Below, piece by piece: positions 1-7,753 of a stretch of 64,000 nucleotides of DNA. Made by a program: the position numbers and the translations under genes. Each line of letters opens with the position of its first letter. Positions within the stretch are counted from its first letter, which is position 1. This DNA comes from Sphingomonas spermidinifaciens (lineage in GTDB: Bacteria > Pseudomonadota > Alphaproteobacteria > Sphingomonadales > Sphingomonadaceae). Under the pieces are notes generated by a model. That model did not search any database, was not told the origin of the DNA, and saw only the letters and a list, made by a program, of their open reading frames with translations. The stretch is from contig NZ_NWMW01000001.1 in the NCBI RefSeq assembly GCF_002351485.1, forward strand, positions 1,302,001-1,366,000, given 5' to 3'.

Positions 1-218
1 GCGTCGGGCGCGGCGAAGCCCACGGTACCGCCATTGGCGTGGCTGGCGGGCCGGCCATCGGCTGGCGTGCCGACGCCGAACGCGCCGCCCGGCCCCCGAT
101 AGAAGATCCGCGTCCCCGCATCGAAGCCCGGCCCCACCCCCAGCGGCGCCATCACCGCGTCGTAGAACTGCTTGGCGCGCTGGGGATCGTTCGACCCCAG
201 CATGATGTGCGTGAACAT
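1..218 (-). CDS. VOC family (glyoxalase/bleomycin-resistance fold) protein, 3' part missing
   Basis: The reading frame starts at an ATG at 218 behind a strong GGAGGAG ribosome site and runs off the left edge after about 72 codons. The start MFTHIMLGSNDPQRAKQFYD is the usual first beta strand and helix of a vicinal-oxygen-chelate module, with the His of FTHIM in the metal-ligand position, and the segment GVGTPADGRP fits the first repeat. Substrate cannot be told. It lies 17 bases downstream of the formaldehyde dehydrogenase on the same strand, so the two are probably cotranscribed, which hints at a role in aldehyde or glutathione-adduct metabolism (inference). Confidence 0.8.
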   Translation of the reverse strand, partial: MFTHIMLGSNDPQRAKQFYDAVMAPLGVGPGFDAGTRIFYRGPGGAFGVGTPADGRPASHANGGTVGFAAPD

Positions 219-235
219 CGTGATCCGCTCCTCCC

Positions 236-1348
236 TTAGTAAACAACGACGCTGCGGATGCTCTCGCCCGCATGCATCAGGTCGAAGCCCTTGTTGATCT
301 CCTCGAGGCTCAGGACATGGGTGATCATCGGGTCGATCGCGATCTTCCCTTCCATGTACCAGTCGACGATCTTCGGCACGTCGGTCCGCCCCTTCGCCCC
401 GCCGAACGCCGTCCCGCGCCAGTTGCGCCCGGTGACGAGCTGGAAGGGGCGCGTCGCGATCTCCTTGCCCGCCTCGGCCACGCCGATGATCACGCTCGTG
501 CCCCAGCCACGATGGCAGCATTCGAGCGCGGTGCGCATCACTTCGACATTGCCGGTCGCATCGAAGCTGTAGTCGGCGCCGCCGTCGGTCAGCTCGACCA
601 CCTTCGCCACCACCTCCTCGCGGCTCATCCCCTTGGTATTCAGGAAGTGCGTCATGCCGAACTGGCGTCCCCACGCCTCGCGGTCGGGATTGATGTCGAT
701 ACCGACGATTCGGCCCGCGCCCGCCAGCCGCGCACCCTGAATGACGTTGAGGCCGATGCCGCCAAGGCCGAACACGACGACATTGTCGCCGACCTGCACC
801 CTGGCGGTGTTCACCACCGCGCCCACCCCCGTCGTCACGCCGCAGCCGACATAGCAGCTGGTCTTGAACGGCGCGTCGCGGCGGATCTTCGCCACCGCGA
901 TCTCGGGCAGCACGGTGAAGTTCGAGAAGGTCGAACAGCCCATGTAATGGAAGATCGGCTGGCCCTTGTAGGAAAAGCGCGTCGTCCCGTCGGGCATCAG
1001 CCCTTTTCCTTGGGTCGCGCGGATCGCGGTGCAGAGGTTGGTCTTGCCGCTGAGGCACGACTTACACTGGCGGCACTCAGGGGTGTAGAGCGGGATGACA
1101 TGGTCGCCCGGCACCACGCTGGTCACGCCCGCTCCCACCTCGCGCACCACGCCGGCACCCTCATGGCCCAGCACGCTTGGGAAGATGCCTTCGCTGTCGA
1201 ACCCGTCGAGCGTGTAGGCGTCGGTGTGGCAGATGCCCGTCGCCATGATCTCGACCAGCACCTCGCCGGCCTTGGGCCCCTCGAGGTCGAGTTCGACGAT
1301 CTCGAGCGGCTGCTTCGCCTCGAACGCAACGGCGGCGCGGGTCTTCAT
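236..1348 (-). CDS. frmA: S-(hydroxymethyl)glutathione dehydrogenase / class III alcohol dehydrogenase
   Basis: Oxidises S-hydroxymethylglutathione with NAD in cytosolic formaldehyde detoxification; members also reduce S-nitrosoglutathione. At 370 residues it has the family length. Visible features are the catalytic zinc ligands C40, H62-E63 and C169, the structural zinc cluster C92-C95-C98-C106 in [16 protein letters not shown], and the Rossmann motif GLGGIG near residue 194. The ATG at 1348 is chosen because family homology starts at [11 protein letters not shown]; the open frame extends further upstream to 1549 without matching anything. A VOC protein follows in the likely operon, where many genomes instead carry S-formylglutathione hydrolase. 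The gene is divergent from the polymerase gene at 1451. Confidence 0.95.
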   Translation of the reverse strand: MKTRAAVAFEAKQPLEIVELDLEGPKAGEVLVEIMATGICHTDAYTLDGFDSEGIFPSVLGHEGAGVVREVGAGVTSVVPGDHVIPLYTPECRQCKSCLSGKTNLCTAIRATQGKGLMPDGTTRFSYKGQPIFHYMGCSTFSNFTVLPEIAVAKIRRDAPFKTSCYVGCGVTTGVGAVVNTARVQVGDNVVVFGLGGIGLNVIQGARLAGAGRIVGIDINPDREAWGRQFGMTHFLNTKGMSREEVVAKVVELTDGGADYSFDATGNVEVMRTALECCHRGWGTSVIIGVAEAGKEIATRPFQLVTGRNWRGTAFGGAKGRTDVPKIVDWYMEGKIAIDPMITHVLSLEEINKGFDLMHAGESIRSVVVY

Positions 1349-1431
1349 GGGGCCTCTCCCTGAAACGCGGTAACGGCACCCCCTATGCGACAGGATTGCG
1401 CGCGTTGAAAGCGGGCTGCGCGAGGACGAAT

Positions 1432-1446
1432 GTTCCTTTATTGTTC
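1432..1446 (+). promoter_or_regulatory. LexA (SOS) box, GTTC-N7-GTTC
   Basis: Two GTTC half-sites at 1432-1435 and 1443-1446 are separated by exactly 7 bases, the direct-repeat SOS operator of Alphaproteobacteria. The box ends 4 bases before the ATG at 1451 of a Y-family DNA polymerase, a class commonly under LexA control. Operator position and gene content therefore agree. Because the operator is so close to the start codon, the message would be leaderless or nearly so. Confidence 0.8.
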
Positions 1447-1450
1447 CCGC

Positions 1451-2761
1451 ATGACGGTCGAGTCGCCCCCGCTGCTTGCGCTGCCCCCGCGGCCGCTTCG
1501 CTGGCTGTTCCTCGACCTCAACAGCTATTTCGCGAGCGTCGAGCAGCAATTGCAGCCCGAGCTGCGCGGCCGCCCGGTGATCGTCGCGCCGGTCGACAGC
1601 GACACGACGGTGGCGATCGCCGCCTCGATCGAGGCAAAGCGCTACGGCATCTCAACGGGCACACCGGTCTGGGAAGCGAAGCGGCTGTGCCGCTCGCTTG
1701 TCGTCACCCCCGCCCGCCACCGCCGTTATGTCGAGTTCCACGACGCGATCGTCGCCGAGATCTGGAAGCACGTGCCCGTCACGCACGTCTGCTCGATCGA
1801 CGAGGTCGCCTGCCGCCTGCTCGACAACGAGAACGACCGCGACCACGCCGTCGCGCTCGCCCGGCGGATCAAGGCGGGCATCCGCGCCAATGTCGGCGAG
1901 TGCCTGCGCTCTTCGGTCGGGATCGCCCCCAATCGCCTGCTCGCCAAGCTCGCCTCGGACATGGAGAAGCCCGACGGGCTGACCGTCCTGGAAAGCGCCG
2001 AGCTGCCGCAGCGGCTATTCGCATTGAAGCTGCGCGACATCGCCGGGATCGGGCCGCGCATGGAAAGGCGGCTGGCGGTCGAGGGGATCAACGACATCGC
2101 CGAGCTGTGCGCCCGCCGCCCGCGCGATGCCGGGTCGGCCTGGGGTGGCACCGACGGCGACCGGCTCTGGTACCTGCTCCACGGCGTCGACCTCCCCTCC
2201 AAGCCGACGCAGAGCCGCACGATCGGCCACAGCCACGTCCTCAGCCCCTCGAAGCGGGGCCTCGAACCCACCCGCCTCACCGCGCGCCGGCTGGCGCTCA
2301 AGGCAGCGAGCCGGCTGCGGCGCAAGGGCTATCGCAGCCGTCTCCTGATCCTCCACGGGAAGTTCGAGGACGACAAATCGAACTGGCGCGCGTCGGTGAA
2401 GCTGCCCGCGACCGAGGACAGCTTCGTCATCCTCACCGCGCTCGACGGCCTCTTCCCTCGCCTTGCCGCCGCCGGGCGCGCGCGGCCGGGTGGCTTTCGC
2501 CTGCGCATGGTCGGGGTGACGCTGGCGGAGATCGAGCCGGTGACGGGCGAGCAGGCATCGCTGTTCGCGATGCTCGACCCCGACGATCCGCTGGCACGCG
2601 AGACGCGCGGCCTCGCGCTCAGTCGCGCGATGGACCGGGTGAACGAGCGCTTCGGGCGCAACGCCGTGACGGTCGGGCCGCTCGGTGGCGGCCGTATCGA
2701 CCGGGTGGGCACCAAGATCGCCTTCGGCCGCATTCCCGAACTCGGCGAGTTCCACGAATAG
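1451..2761 (+). CDS. Y-family (DinB/UmuC-type) DNA polymerase, SOS-controlled
   Basis: Error-prone translesion polymerase of 436 residues, longer than DinB and closer in size to the UmuC/ImuB branch. The catalytic carboxylates are present: D22 in [13 protein letters not shown] and D117-E118 in CSIDEVA, so it should be active, unlike ImuB, which lacks catalytic residues. The palm is followed by the thumb helix-hairpin-helix ([14 protein letters not shown]) and a little-finger domain from about residue 235. The ATG at 1451 is preferred over the one at 1430 because an SOS box occupies 1432-1446 and homology starts after residue 15. No ImuA or DnaE2 partner is adjacent. The exact subfamily is uncertain; databases often misname it ImpB. 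Confidence 0.85.
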   Translation: MTVESPPLLALPPRPLRWLFLDLNSYFASVEQQLQPELRGRPVIVAPVDSDTTVAIAASIEAKRYGISTGTPVWEAKRLCRSLVVTPARHRRYVEFHDAIVAEIWKHVPVTHVCSIDEVACRLLDNENDRDHAVALARRIKAGIRANVGECLRSSVGIAPNRLLAKLASDMEKPDGLTVLESAELPQRLFALKLRDIAGIGPRMERRLAVEGINDIAELCARRPRDAGSAWGGTDGDRLWYLLHGVDLPSKPTQSRTIGHSHVLSPSKRGLEPTRLTARRLALKAASRLRRKGYRSRLLILHGKFEDDKSNWRASVKLPATEDSFVILTALDGLFPRLAAAGRARPGGFRLRMVGVTLAEIEPVTGEQASLFAMLDPDDPLARETRGLALSRAMDRVNERFGRNAVTVGPLGGGRIDRVGTKIAFGRIPELGEFHE

Positions 2762-2786
2762 GAACTTCATTGCCGGACAAGGGGTT
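2761..2786 (+). promoter_or_regulatory. Possible EcfG-type promoter (GGAAC-N17-GGTT)
   Basis: GGAAC at 2761-2765 and GGTT at 2783-2786 are 17 bases apart and lie 35 bases before the lipoprotein start at 2821. The published EcfG consensus is GGAAC-N16/17-CGTT, so the first -10 base is off. The GGAAC overlaps the polymerase stop codon. Plausible because an EcfG system is encoded in this window, but a single match of this length can arise by chance. Confidence 0.4.
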
Positions 2787-2820
2787 GTTCGCCCGACGAA
2801 ATGATCGACGGGAGTGATCG

Positions 2821-3938
2821 ATGAAGGCTCGCCTGCTGCTTGCCGCCACGGCATCACTGACGCTCGCCGCCTGCAACGGCGGCGATCAGGACAAGGCGGC
2901 GAATGCCGAGTCGACGGCCACGTCGCGCAACGAAGCGGCGGATTTGACCCCCGAGGAAGCCGGGATCTTCGACAAGCTTCTGGGCGGCGGCCAGCCGATG
3001 AAGCTGTCGGCTGAGCAGCAACATCCCAATGGCGGCGTGCTCAAGATCAATTCGGTGCAGGTCAAGCCGACCGAGACGGTGGTCAACATGACCTATGTCA
3101 ACGGCCACACGCGCGAGGTGCAGCTCAACTGGACGGCCAACAACAAGCGCACCTATCTGCTCGCCGACAACCGCAAGTTCTTCCTGTCGCCGCCCGTCAC
3201 CGACGAGCGGGTGAAGATCCAGTCCGGGGCGACCGTGACCGGCGACCTCGTCTTCATCGGCGCAGTGCCGCAGACCAACCGGCTGCAGCTCGTCGTCAAT
3301 GAGGATGGCGGGACCAGCGACTGGAGCTACAATCCGAAATACGTCCTCGACCTGCCCGTCACCAGCGCCGCCTGGTCCGACGACGGCTCAAAAAAAAAGT
3401 CAGCAGCCTAACGGCCTTCGCCGCGTCGCATTCGGAGCTGCGGTCGGCGGGCGGCAGCGCGAGCGGGGTTGAGGGCGGCGGGGTCGGACGCACCGCGCTG
3501 ACCCAGGTCCAGTCGCTGCAGTCGGAGCTCAAGGCGACGCAGACCGATCGCGGCACCCTGATCGAGCTGCCCGGCGACGTGCTGTTCGACTATGACAAGG
3601 CGACGATCCGGCCCGACGCTCGCCCCACGCTCGACAAGCTGGCCGAGCTCATCAAGGCGCAGAATCCGCCCACTGTCGCGATCGAGGGGCATACCGACAC
3701 CAAGGGCGACGACGCCTATAACCAGAAACTGTCCGAGGCGCGCGCGACTGCCGTACGTGACTATCTGATCGGCGTGCGGACGGTGGACGGTACCAAGCTG
3801 CAGACAAAAGGGCTCGGCGAACTGCGCCCGACCGCGCCGAATGCGCGCCCCGATGGCAGCGACGATGCGGCCGGGCGTCAGCGCAACCGCCGGGTCGAGG
3901 TGATCCTGTCGCCCGCGGAGGGTGCAGCGCAGCAATGA
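2821..3938 (+). CDS. OmpA-family outer-membrane lipoprotein, split into two frames at an A9 run
   Basis: The first frame (2821-3411) encodes a lipoprotein with lipobox LAAC (C18) and a conserved-looking beta domain, then stops just after a run of lysines. A second frame, open from about 3387 to 3938, continues with a linker and a complete OmpA C-terminal peptidoglycan-binding domain (VLFDYDKATIRPDARPTLDK; GHTDTKGDDAYNQKLSEARA; RNRRVEV). Joined at the A9 run (3390-3398) they give about 372 residues, a normal size for an OmpA-type lipoprotein, and the second half has no start codon or ribosome site of its own near the break. One extra A, or a -1 shift, restores the frame. It may be a sequencing error, a real mutation, transcriptional slippage or programmed frameshifting. 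Ribosome site GGGAG precedes the ATG. Confidence 0.8.
3390..3399 (+). other. A9G slippery run at the frame change
   Basis: Nine A residues at 3390-3398 are followed by G3399. Read in the lipoprotein frame this contains A AAA AAG (3393-3399), the same heptamer that drives -1 frameshifting in E. coli dnaX. A -1 slip here leads exactly into the OmpA-domain frame. A9 is also long enough for RNA polymerase slippage. I see no convincing upstream Shine-Dalgarno-like enhancer, which dnaX has. Confidence 0.6.
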
Positions 3939-4004
3939 TGTCGCCGCCGGAGCCCGTCTTCGCTCTTGACGCGGGATGTTGCATGCGCGAAGCGTCCGGC
4001 CCGT

Positions 4005-4388
4005 ATGAAGCACATCCTCCCCTTGGTCGCGGCCCTCGCCGCGCTTCCCCTCGCCGCGTGTCAGAACGAGCCGGAAGTGGTCAACGCCCTTCCGCCGGAC
4101 CCGCTTGCCGACCAGCTCGCCAACGCCGCGCCGGTCGAGCTTCCGCCCGCGATGAAGGGCTCGGTCAGCTTCCGCTGCCAGCCGGGCAACAGCCTCGTGT
4201 TCGTCGACTTCTTCCAGGGCGACAAGATGGCGAATCTGCGCACCGAGAAGGGTGGCACGCCGACGGTGCTCAAGGCCGATGAGGCTGGGCAGCCGCTGAC
4301 GGCCGAGGGCGGCTATTCGCTGACCGGCGACATGGAGAACATCAAGGTCACGATCCCCGGCAAGGGCGACCTGACCTGCCACGTATGA
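4005..4388 (+). CDS. Small periplasmic lipoprotein, possibly MliC-like
   Basis: Protein of 127 residues with a short charged start, a hydrophobic stretch and lipobox LAAC at C19. The mature part contains FRCQPGNSLVFVDFFQG, an alternating beta pattern, and a closing LTCHV, so two cysteines about 70 residues apart could form a disulfide. This loosely recalls the MliC fold of C-type lysozyme inhibitors, but the usual terminal MliC motif is not obvious, so the function is open. The ATG at 4005 is used because the signal peptide begins there; the upstream open frame adds no plausible sequence. A strong terminator follows 27 bases after the stop. Confidence 0.75.
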   Translation: MKHILPLVAALAALPLAACQNEPEVVNALPPDPLADQLANAAPVELPPAMKGSVSFRCQPGNSLVFVDFFQGDKMANLRTEKGGTPTVLKADEAGQPLTAEGGYSLTGDMENIKVTIPGKGDLTCHV

Positions 4389-4414
4389 TCGCGCGGCATC
4401 GCTGAAGATCGAGA

Positions 4415-4445
4415 GGGCCGTCGCAGCGATGCGGCGGCCCTTTTT
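4415..4445 (+). terminator. Rho-independent terminator after the lipoprotein gene
   Basis: GGGCCG at 4415-4420 pairs with CGGCCC at 4435-4440, with further GC pairing inside, and is followed by five T residues. It ends the lipoprotein transcript before the ParA gene. Confidence 0.8.
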
Positions 4446-4516
4446 GCGTGCCGCCGCCCTTGCGCACGGCGGCGCTAGGCGGCAGCTTTGGCTCGGCATA
4501 GCAGGAGAAGAACGGC

Positions 4517-5239
4517 GTGGCGGTCGTCGCGATCTACAGCCTGAAAGGCGGCGTCGGGAAGACGACGCTGGCGGTCAACCTCGCCTGGTGCGCGGCGACG
4601 CTGTCGGCACGGCGGACCCTGGTCTGGGACCTGGATCCGCAAGCCGCCTCGACCTGGCTGCTCGGCGGCGGCGGAAAGGCGCGGGATCAGGCGCAGGCCG
4701 TCTTCACCCGCGATGTCGAGGTCGAGCAACTGATCCGCCCCACCCCGTATGACCGGATCGACCTCATTGGTGCAGATGCGTCGCTTCGCAGCCTCGACCG
4801 CCTGTTTCACGAACTCGACAAGAAGAAGCGGCTGGCCAAGCTCGTTGCCTCGCTCGACAAGGCCTATGACCGGTTGATCCTCGATTGCCCGCCGGGCCTT
4901 ACCGAGACGAGCGAGCAGGTGATGCGCGCCGCCGACCTGATCGTCGTGCCCGTCAATCCCTCGCCGCTCTCGACCCGCGCGTTCGAGGAAGTGAAGCGCC
5001 ATCTCGACGGCAAGAGCGGACGCGCCGCGCTGATGCCCGTCCACGCGATGGTCGATCGCCGGCGCAAGCTCCATGCCGAGGCGCTCGCCGCCGAACCCGA
5101 CTGGCCCGTCATCCCGATGGCGAGCATGGTCGAAACCATGGCCGCGCGCCGCGCGCCGGTCGGCAGCTTCGCGCCAAAGAGCGCCGCCGCGCGTGCGTTC
5201 GGCGAGCTGTGGCAGGCGGTCGAGCGCCGGCTCGCATGA
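4517..5239 (+). CDS. ParA/MinD-family ATPase, orphan
   Basis: Deviant Walker A motif KGGVGKTT at residues 10-17 with the signature lysine, Walker A' in LVWDLDPQAAST, and Walker B ILDCPPGL. Such ATPases dimerise on DNA or membrane and position cargo. No parB or parS is next to it, and at 240 residues it lacks the N-terminal extension of plasmid ParA, so chromosome partitioning is not implied. The GTG start at 4517 follows an AGGAGAAG ribosome site. Its stop overlaps the start of aat (ATGA), so the two are translationally coupled; the reason for that pairing is unknown. Confidence 0.85.
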   Translation: MAVVAIYSLKGGVGKTTLAVNLAWCAATLSARRTLVWDLDPQAASTWLLGGGGKARDQAQAVFTRDVEVEQLIRPTPYDRIDLIGADASLRSLDRLFHELDKKKRLAKLVASLDKAYDRLILDCPPGLTETSEQVMRAADLIVVPVNPSPLSTRAFEEVKRHLDGKSGRAALMPVHAMVDRRRKLHAEALAAEPDWPVIPMASMVETMAARRAPVGSFAPKSAAARAFGELWQAVERRLA

Positions 5240-5997
5240 CGCGACGGCTGTCGCTCTATCAGCGGCTCGATCCTGAGCTCGTCCTGCGCGCCTATGCGAT
5301 GGGCGTGTTCCCGATGGCCGACCACCGCGACGCGCCCGGCGTCTACTGGGTGGAGCCGCGGATGCGTGGCATCCTCCCGCTCGACGGCTTCCGCCTGTCC
5401 CGTTCGCTTCGCAAGACGATCGCCCGCGACCGGTTTCGCGTTACTGCCGATCGCGCGTTCGACGCGATCGTCGGTCTATGCGCGGAAAGTGCCGAGGATC
5501 GGCCCGAGACCTGGATCAATCCGCCGATCGCACATGTTTTTGCGCGGCTGCACGAGATGGGCTTCGCCCATTCGGTCGAGGTTTGGGAGGGCGAGCGGCT
5601 GGTCGGCGGCCTCTATGGCCTCGCGCTCGGCCGTGCGTTTTTCGGCGAGAGTATGGTCAGCCGCGCGACCGATGCGTCGAAGGTCGCGCTCGCCTGGCTC
5701 GTCGCGCGGCTGCGCGTCGGCGGCTTCACCTTGCTCGACTGTCAGTTCCAAACCGATCACCTCCGCTCGATGGGCGCGGTGGAGATCAAGCGCGACGCCT
5801 ATATGGCGTTGCTGGGTGAGGCGCTCGGTCCTTCGGCGGGTGGGCTGGTGGCAGGCGTCCCCTCGCTTTCGGGCTCGTTCGGCGCGCTCGATCGCCTCGG
5901 CGCCGCCTTCGACGTGGGTTCGCCTTTGCCGAGCGACACCGTCTCGGCGCCGCCCTCAGGAAAAGCCATCGTGCAGCTCTTGACCCAGACGTCGTAA
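5236..5997 (+). CDS. aat: Leucyl/phenylalanyl-tRNA--protein transferase
   Basis: Transfers Leu or Phe from charged tRNA to proteins with N-terminal Arg or Lys, creating N-end-rule degrons for ClpS/ClpAP. Family blocks are clear: YAMGVFPMAD near the start, VYWVEPRMRGILPL, TWINPPIAHVFARLHEMGFA, and the acetyltransferase-like core FGESMVSRATDASKVAL and LLDCQFQTDHL. At 253 residues it is slightly longer than the E. coli enzyme because of a low-complexity tail ending in QLLTQTS, an ending I associate with sphingomonad Aat proteins. The last 199 bases lie opposite the DUF2155 gene. The ATG overlaps the ParA stop. clpA lies 6 kb downstream. Confidence 0.93.
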   Translation: MTRRLSLYQRLDPELVLRAYAMGVFPMADHRDAPGVYWVEPRMRGILPLDGFRLSRSLRKTIARDRFRVTADRAFDAIVGLCAESAEDRPETWINPPIAHVFARLHEMGFAHSVEVWEGERLVGGLYGLALGRAFFGESMVSRATDASKVALAWLVARLRVGGFTLLDCQFQTDHLRSMGAVEIKRDAYMALLGEALGPSAGGLVAGVPSLSGSFGALDRLGAAFDVGSPLPSDTVSAPPSGKAIVQLLTQTS

Positions 5998-6515
5998 ATG
6001 GGGTGCTGGACGACGTTGAGCGCCGGCCGCTCCCGATAGAGCCAGCCCGAGAAGACGCGCCGCCACTTGCGGTCGCTGCCCTCGACGTCCAGCTGGACAA
6101 AGGCGCCGGTATATTGCTCGGGCTCCCACGGTCCCGTCCGCTCACAGGCGCGCAGGCGGACGACGACATTGCCCGCCCGCAGCGCCTGGCCCGGTCGCAT
6201 CTGGAGCTCGCGGCTGTCGCCGTTGCGCTTGTTCAGCAGACCCAGCACCGCCACGCGCTGCGCCATGGGCGTCACGCCCTTCGTCGCGATCGTCGCGGTT
6301 TCGAGTGGAGCGACGACCTCGCCATTCGCCGCTTGGTCGGGACCGGCAACGTCGGGGCTGGGCAGCGAGGCGTTGGGGGGCGGCGCGGCCGCCGTCTCGG
6401 GCCCGGCGGCGCGGCGCCAGGCGGAAACGCCGAACCAGCCGCCAACCGCGATCAGCAGCACCGCCACGGCGGCGCCGACCCACTTCAGTCGCGGGCTCAC
6501 GCCTCGGGCGACCAT
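5799..6515 (-). CDS. DUF2155 domain protein, membrane-anchored
   Basis: Protein of 238 residues with one membrane segment at about residues 12-30, a Pro/Ala-rich linker, and the DUF2155 core from about residue 80 to 185 (RPGQALRAGNVVVRLRACERTGPWEPEQYTGAF in two blocks, then HPIYDVWVKSCTM). Function of the family is unknown; in Alphaproteobacteria it commonly lies beside the NDUFA12 gene and aat, as here. The final 50 or so residues are low complexity and are read antisense to the aat C-terminus. The ATG at 6515 overlaps the end of NDUFA12 by 19 bases, implying coupling. Confidence 0.85.
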   Translation of the reverse strand: MVARGVSPRLKWVGAAVAVLLIAVGGWFGVSAWRRAAGPETAAAPPPNASLPSPDVAGPDQAANGEVVAPLETATIATKGVTPMAQRVAVLGLLNKRNGDSRELQMRPGQALRAGNVVVRLRACERTGPWEPEQYTGAFVQLDVEGSDRKWRRVFSGWLYRERPALNVVQHPIYDVWVKSCTMAFPEGGAETVSLGKGEPTSKAAPRRSSAPNEPESEGTPATSPPAEGPSASPSNAI

Positions 6516-6883
6516 GCCTCATAATCGCCGGTCGCGCGCACGCGTTCGCCGCCCTTTTCGAGCGTGCCCGGCGGTCGATAGGCGAGCGGCGTGCCGGTCA
6601 TGTTGGGCACCGGCGGCTTTTCCCACGCGCGCACAGGCGGCAGCGCACGGTCGGGCACGTCGTCGATCTGATGGTGCAGCCAGCTGAACCAGTCGGGCGG
6701 TACGCGGCTGGCGTCGTTCGATCCCTTGTAGATCACCCAGCGACGCGGGCGACCGGCGGTATCCTTCCCGCCCTGCCAATAGACATTGCCCTCGGCATCG
6801 GTGCCGACCTTGGTCTTGCCGCGCAGGCCCGCGAGCGTGCCGATGGTCGCGCCGTTCCACCAGGTGAAGATGTTGAGACCCAT
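6497..6883 (-). CDS. NADH:ubiquinone oxidoreductase subunit NDUFA12 family (B17.2-like)
   Basis: Accessory subunit of alphaproteobacterial and mitochondrial complex I, on the matrix/cytoplasmic arm. The 128-residue protein carries the family blocks NIFTWWNGATIGT, KVGTDAEGNVYWQ, RRWVIYKG, and PPDWFSWLHHQIDDVP followed by the PNMTGTPLAYRPPGTL segment. It is not linked to the nuo operon, which is normal. It overlaps the DUF2155 gene downstream. Confidence 0.92.
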   Translation of the reverse strand: MGLNIFTWWNGATIGTLAGLRGKTKVGTDAEGNVYWQGGKDTAGRPRRWVIYKGSNDASRVPPDWFSWLHHQIDDVPDRALPPVRAWEKPPVPNMTGTPLAYRPPGTLEKGGERVRATGDYEAWSPEA

Positions 6884-6962
6884 GTCACCACTCGTTTTGA
6901 CGCCGCAGACGGTCGCCGCCCGCGCCGCCTTAGCGCGGGCGCGGGGGGCATGGCAAACGCGA

Positions 6963-7631
6963 TCAGCGCTTGAACGGATCCTCGAACAGCGGGCGCGGCG
7001 CAGCTTCCTCGCCGACCTCGCCCGCGCGTGCGGCCGCCTCGCGCTCGGCGCGCAGCTGCTCGAGCAGTGCCTCGCGGTCCCCCTCCAGACGGGTGTCCTG
7101 GACTTGCTCGATCCCCGCCGCCTTGGCGGCCTTGGCCACGAGCGCGTCGAGCTCGCGCTGCGAGCAGAGGCCGAGCGTCACCGGGTCCTTCGGCGTGATG
7201 TTGCCGATATTCCAGTGCGTGCGGTCGCGGATCGCCGCGATCGTCGTGCGCGTGGTGCCGATCAGCTTGCCGATCGCGCCGTCCGAAATTTCGGGATGGT
7301 TGCGGATGATCCAGGCGATGCCGTCGGGCTTGTCCTGCCGCTTGCTGACCGGAGTGTAGCGCGGCCCCTTGGTGCGGCGGACCTGTTCGGGCCCCTTCAG
7401 CATCTGGAGTCGATAGTCGGGGTCGGCCTGCCCCTTCTCGATCTCCTCCATCGTCAATTCATGTGCGCGAACGGGATCGCGGCCGGTCAGCTTGGTGGCG
7501 GCGGTATCGTCGGCGATCGCCTGAACCTCGAGGATGTGGAGGCCGCAGAACTCGGCGATCTGCTCGAACGAGAGCGCAGTGTTGTCGACCAGCCAGGAAG
7601 CGGTCGCATGCGGCATGAGCGGCTGGGCCAC
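6963..7631 (-). CDS. TrcR-type cell-cycle transcriptional regulator (DUF1013)
   Basis: Alphaproteobacterial DUF1013 protein; the Caulobacter member TrcR associates with RNA polymerase and influences cell-cycle gene expression. Family blocks seen are ASWLVDNTALSFEQIAEFCGLH, DPVRAHELTMEEIEKGQADP, and the second helix-turn-helix-like region EISDGAIGKLIGTTRTTIAAIRDRTHWN (each quoted only in part as needed). The GTG at 7631 is chosen because GGAG sits 8 bases upstream and the product starts MAQPLMPHAT, as in relatives; ATG at 7616 would drop the conserved PLMP start. Length is 222 residues. A hairpin with a T-rich tail ends only about 15 bases upstream of this start. Confidence 0.85.
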   Translation of the reverse strand: MAQPLMPHATASWLVDNTALSFEQIAEFCGLHILEVQAIADDTAATKLTGRDPVRAHELTMEEIEKGQADPDYRLQMLKGPEQVRRTKGPRYTPVSKRQDKPDGIAWIIRNHPEISDGAIGKLIGTTRTTIAAIRDRTHWNIGNITPKDPVTLGLCSQRELDALVAKAAKAAGIEQVQDTRLEGDREALLEQLRAEREAAARAGEVGEEAAPRPLFEDPFKR

Positions 7632-7646
7632 GGCCAAGTCTCCGAT

Positions 7647-7683
7647 TGCAAAAACAACAAGGGCCACCCGTCGCCGGGTGGCC
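7647..7683 (-). terminator. Hairpin terminator of the glycosyltransferase transcript
   Basis: GGCCACCC and GGGTGGCC (7662-7669 and 7676-7683) form a perfect 8-pair stem with a 6-base loop. Read on the minus strand it is followed by CTTGTTGTTTTT. It lies between the glycosyltransferase stop (7754) and the TrcR start (7631), so it most likely ends the upstream transcript. It leaves almost no room for a separate TrcR promoter, so a leader-type attenuator is an alternative. Confidence 0.65.
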
Positions 7684-7753
7684 GCTAACGCACCTGATCT
7701 AGTGGAAGCGCCGCGCAAGCACAAGCGGGTGCTGAAGAAGCGGTCGTCCGCTC

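Noticed and set aside
258..1379. Long open frames opposite and within frmA (for example 272-1363 on the plus strand)
   Set aside because: They are shadows of a 370-residue enzyme with all zinc ligands; His/Arg/Ala-rich translations without family resemblance.
4517..5239. Reading the ParA-like gene as the chromosome-partition ParA
   Set aside because: No parB or parS nearby, and its neighbour is aat, not gid/parB genes.
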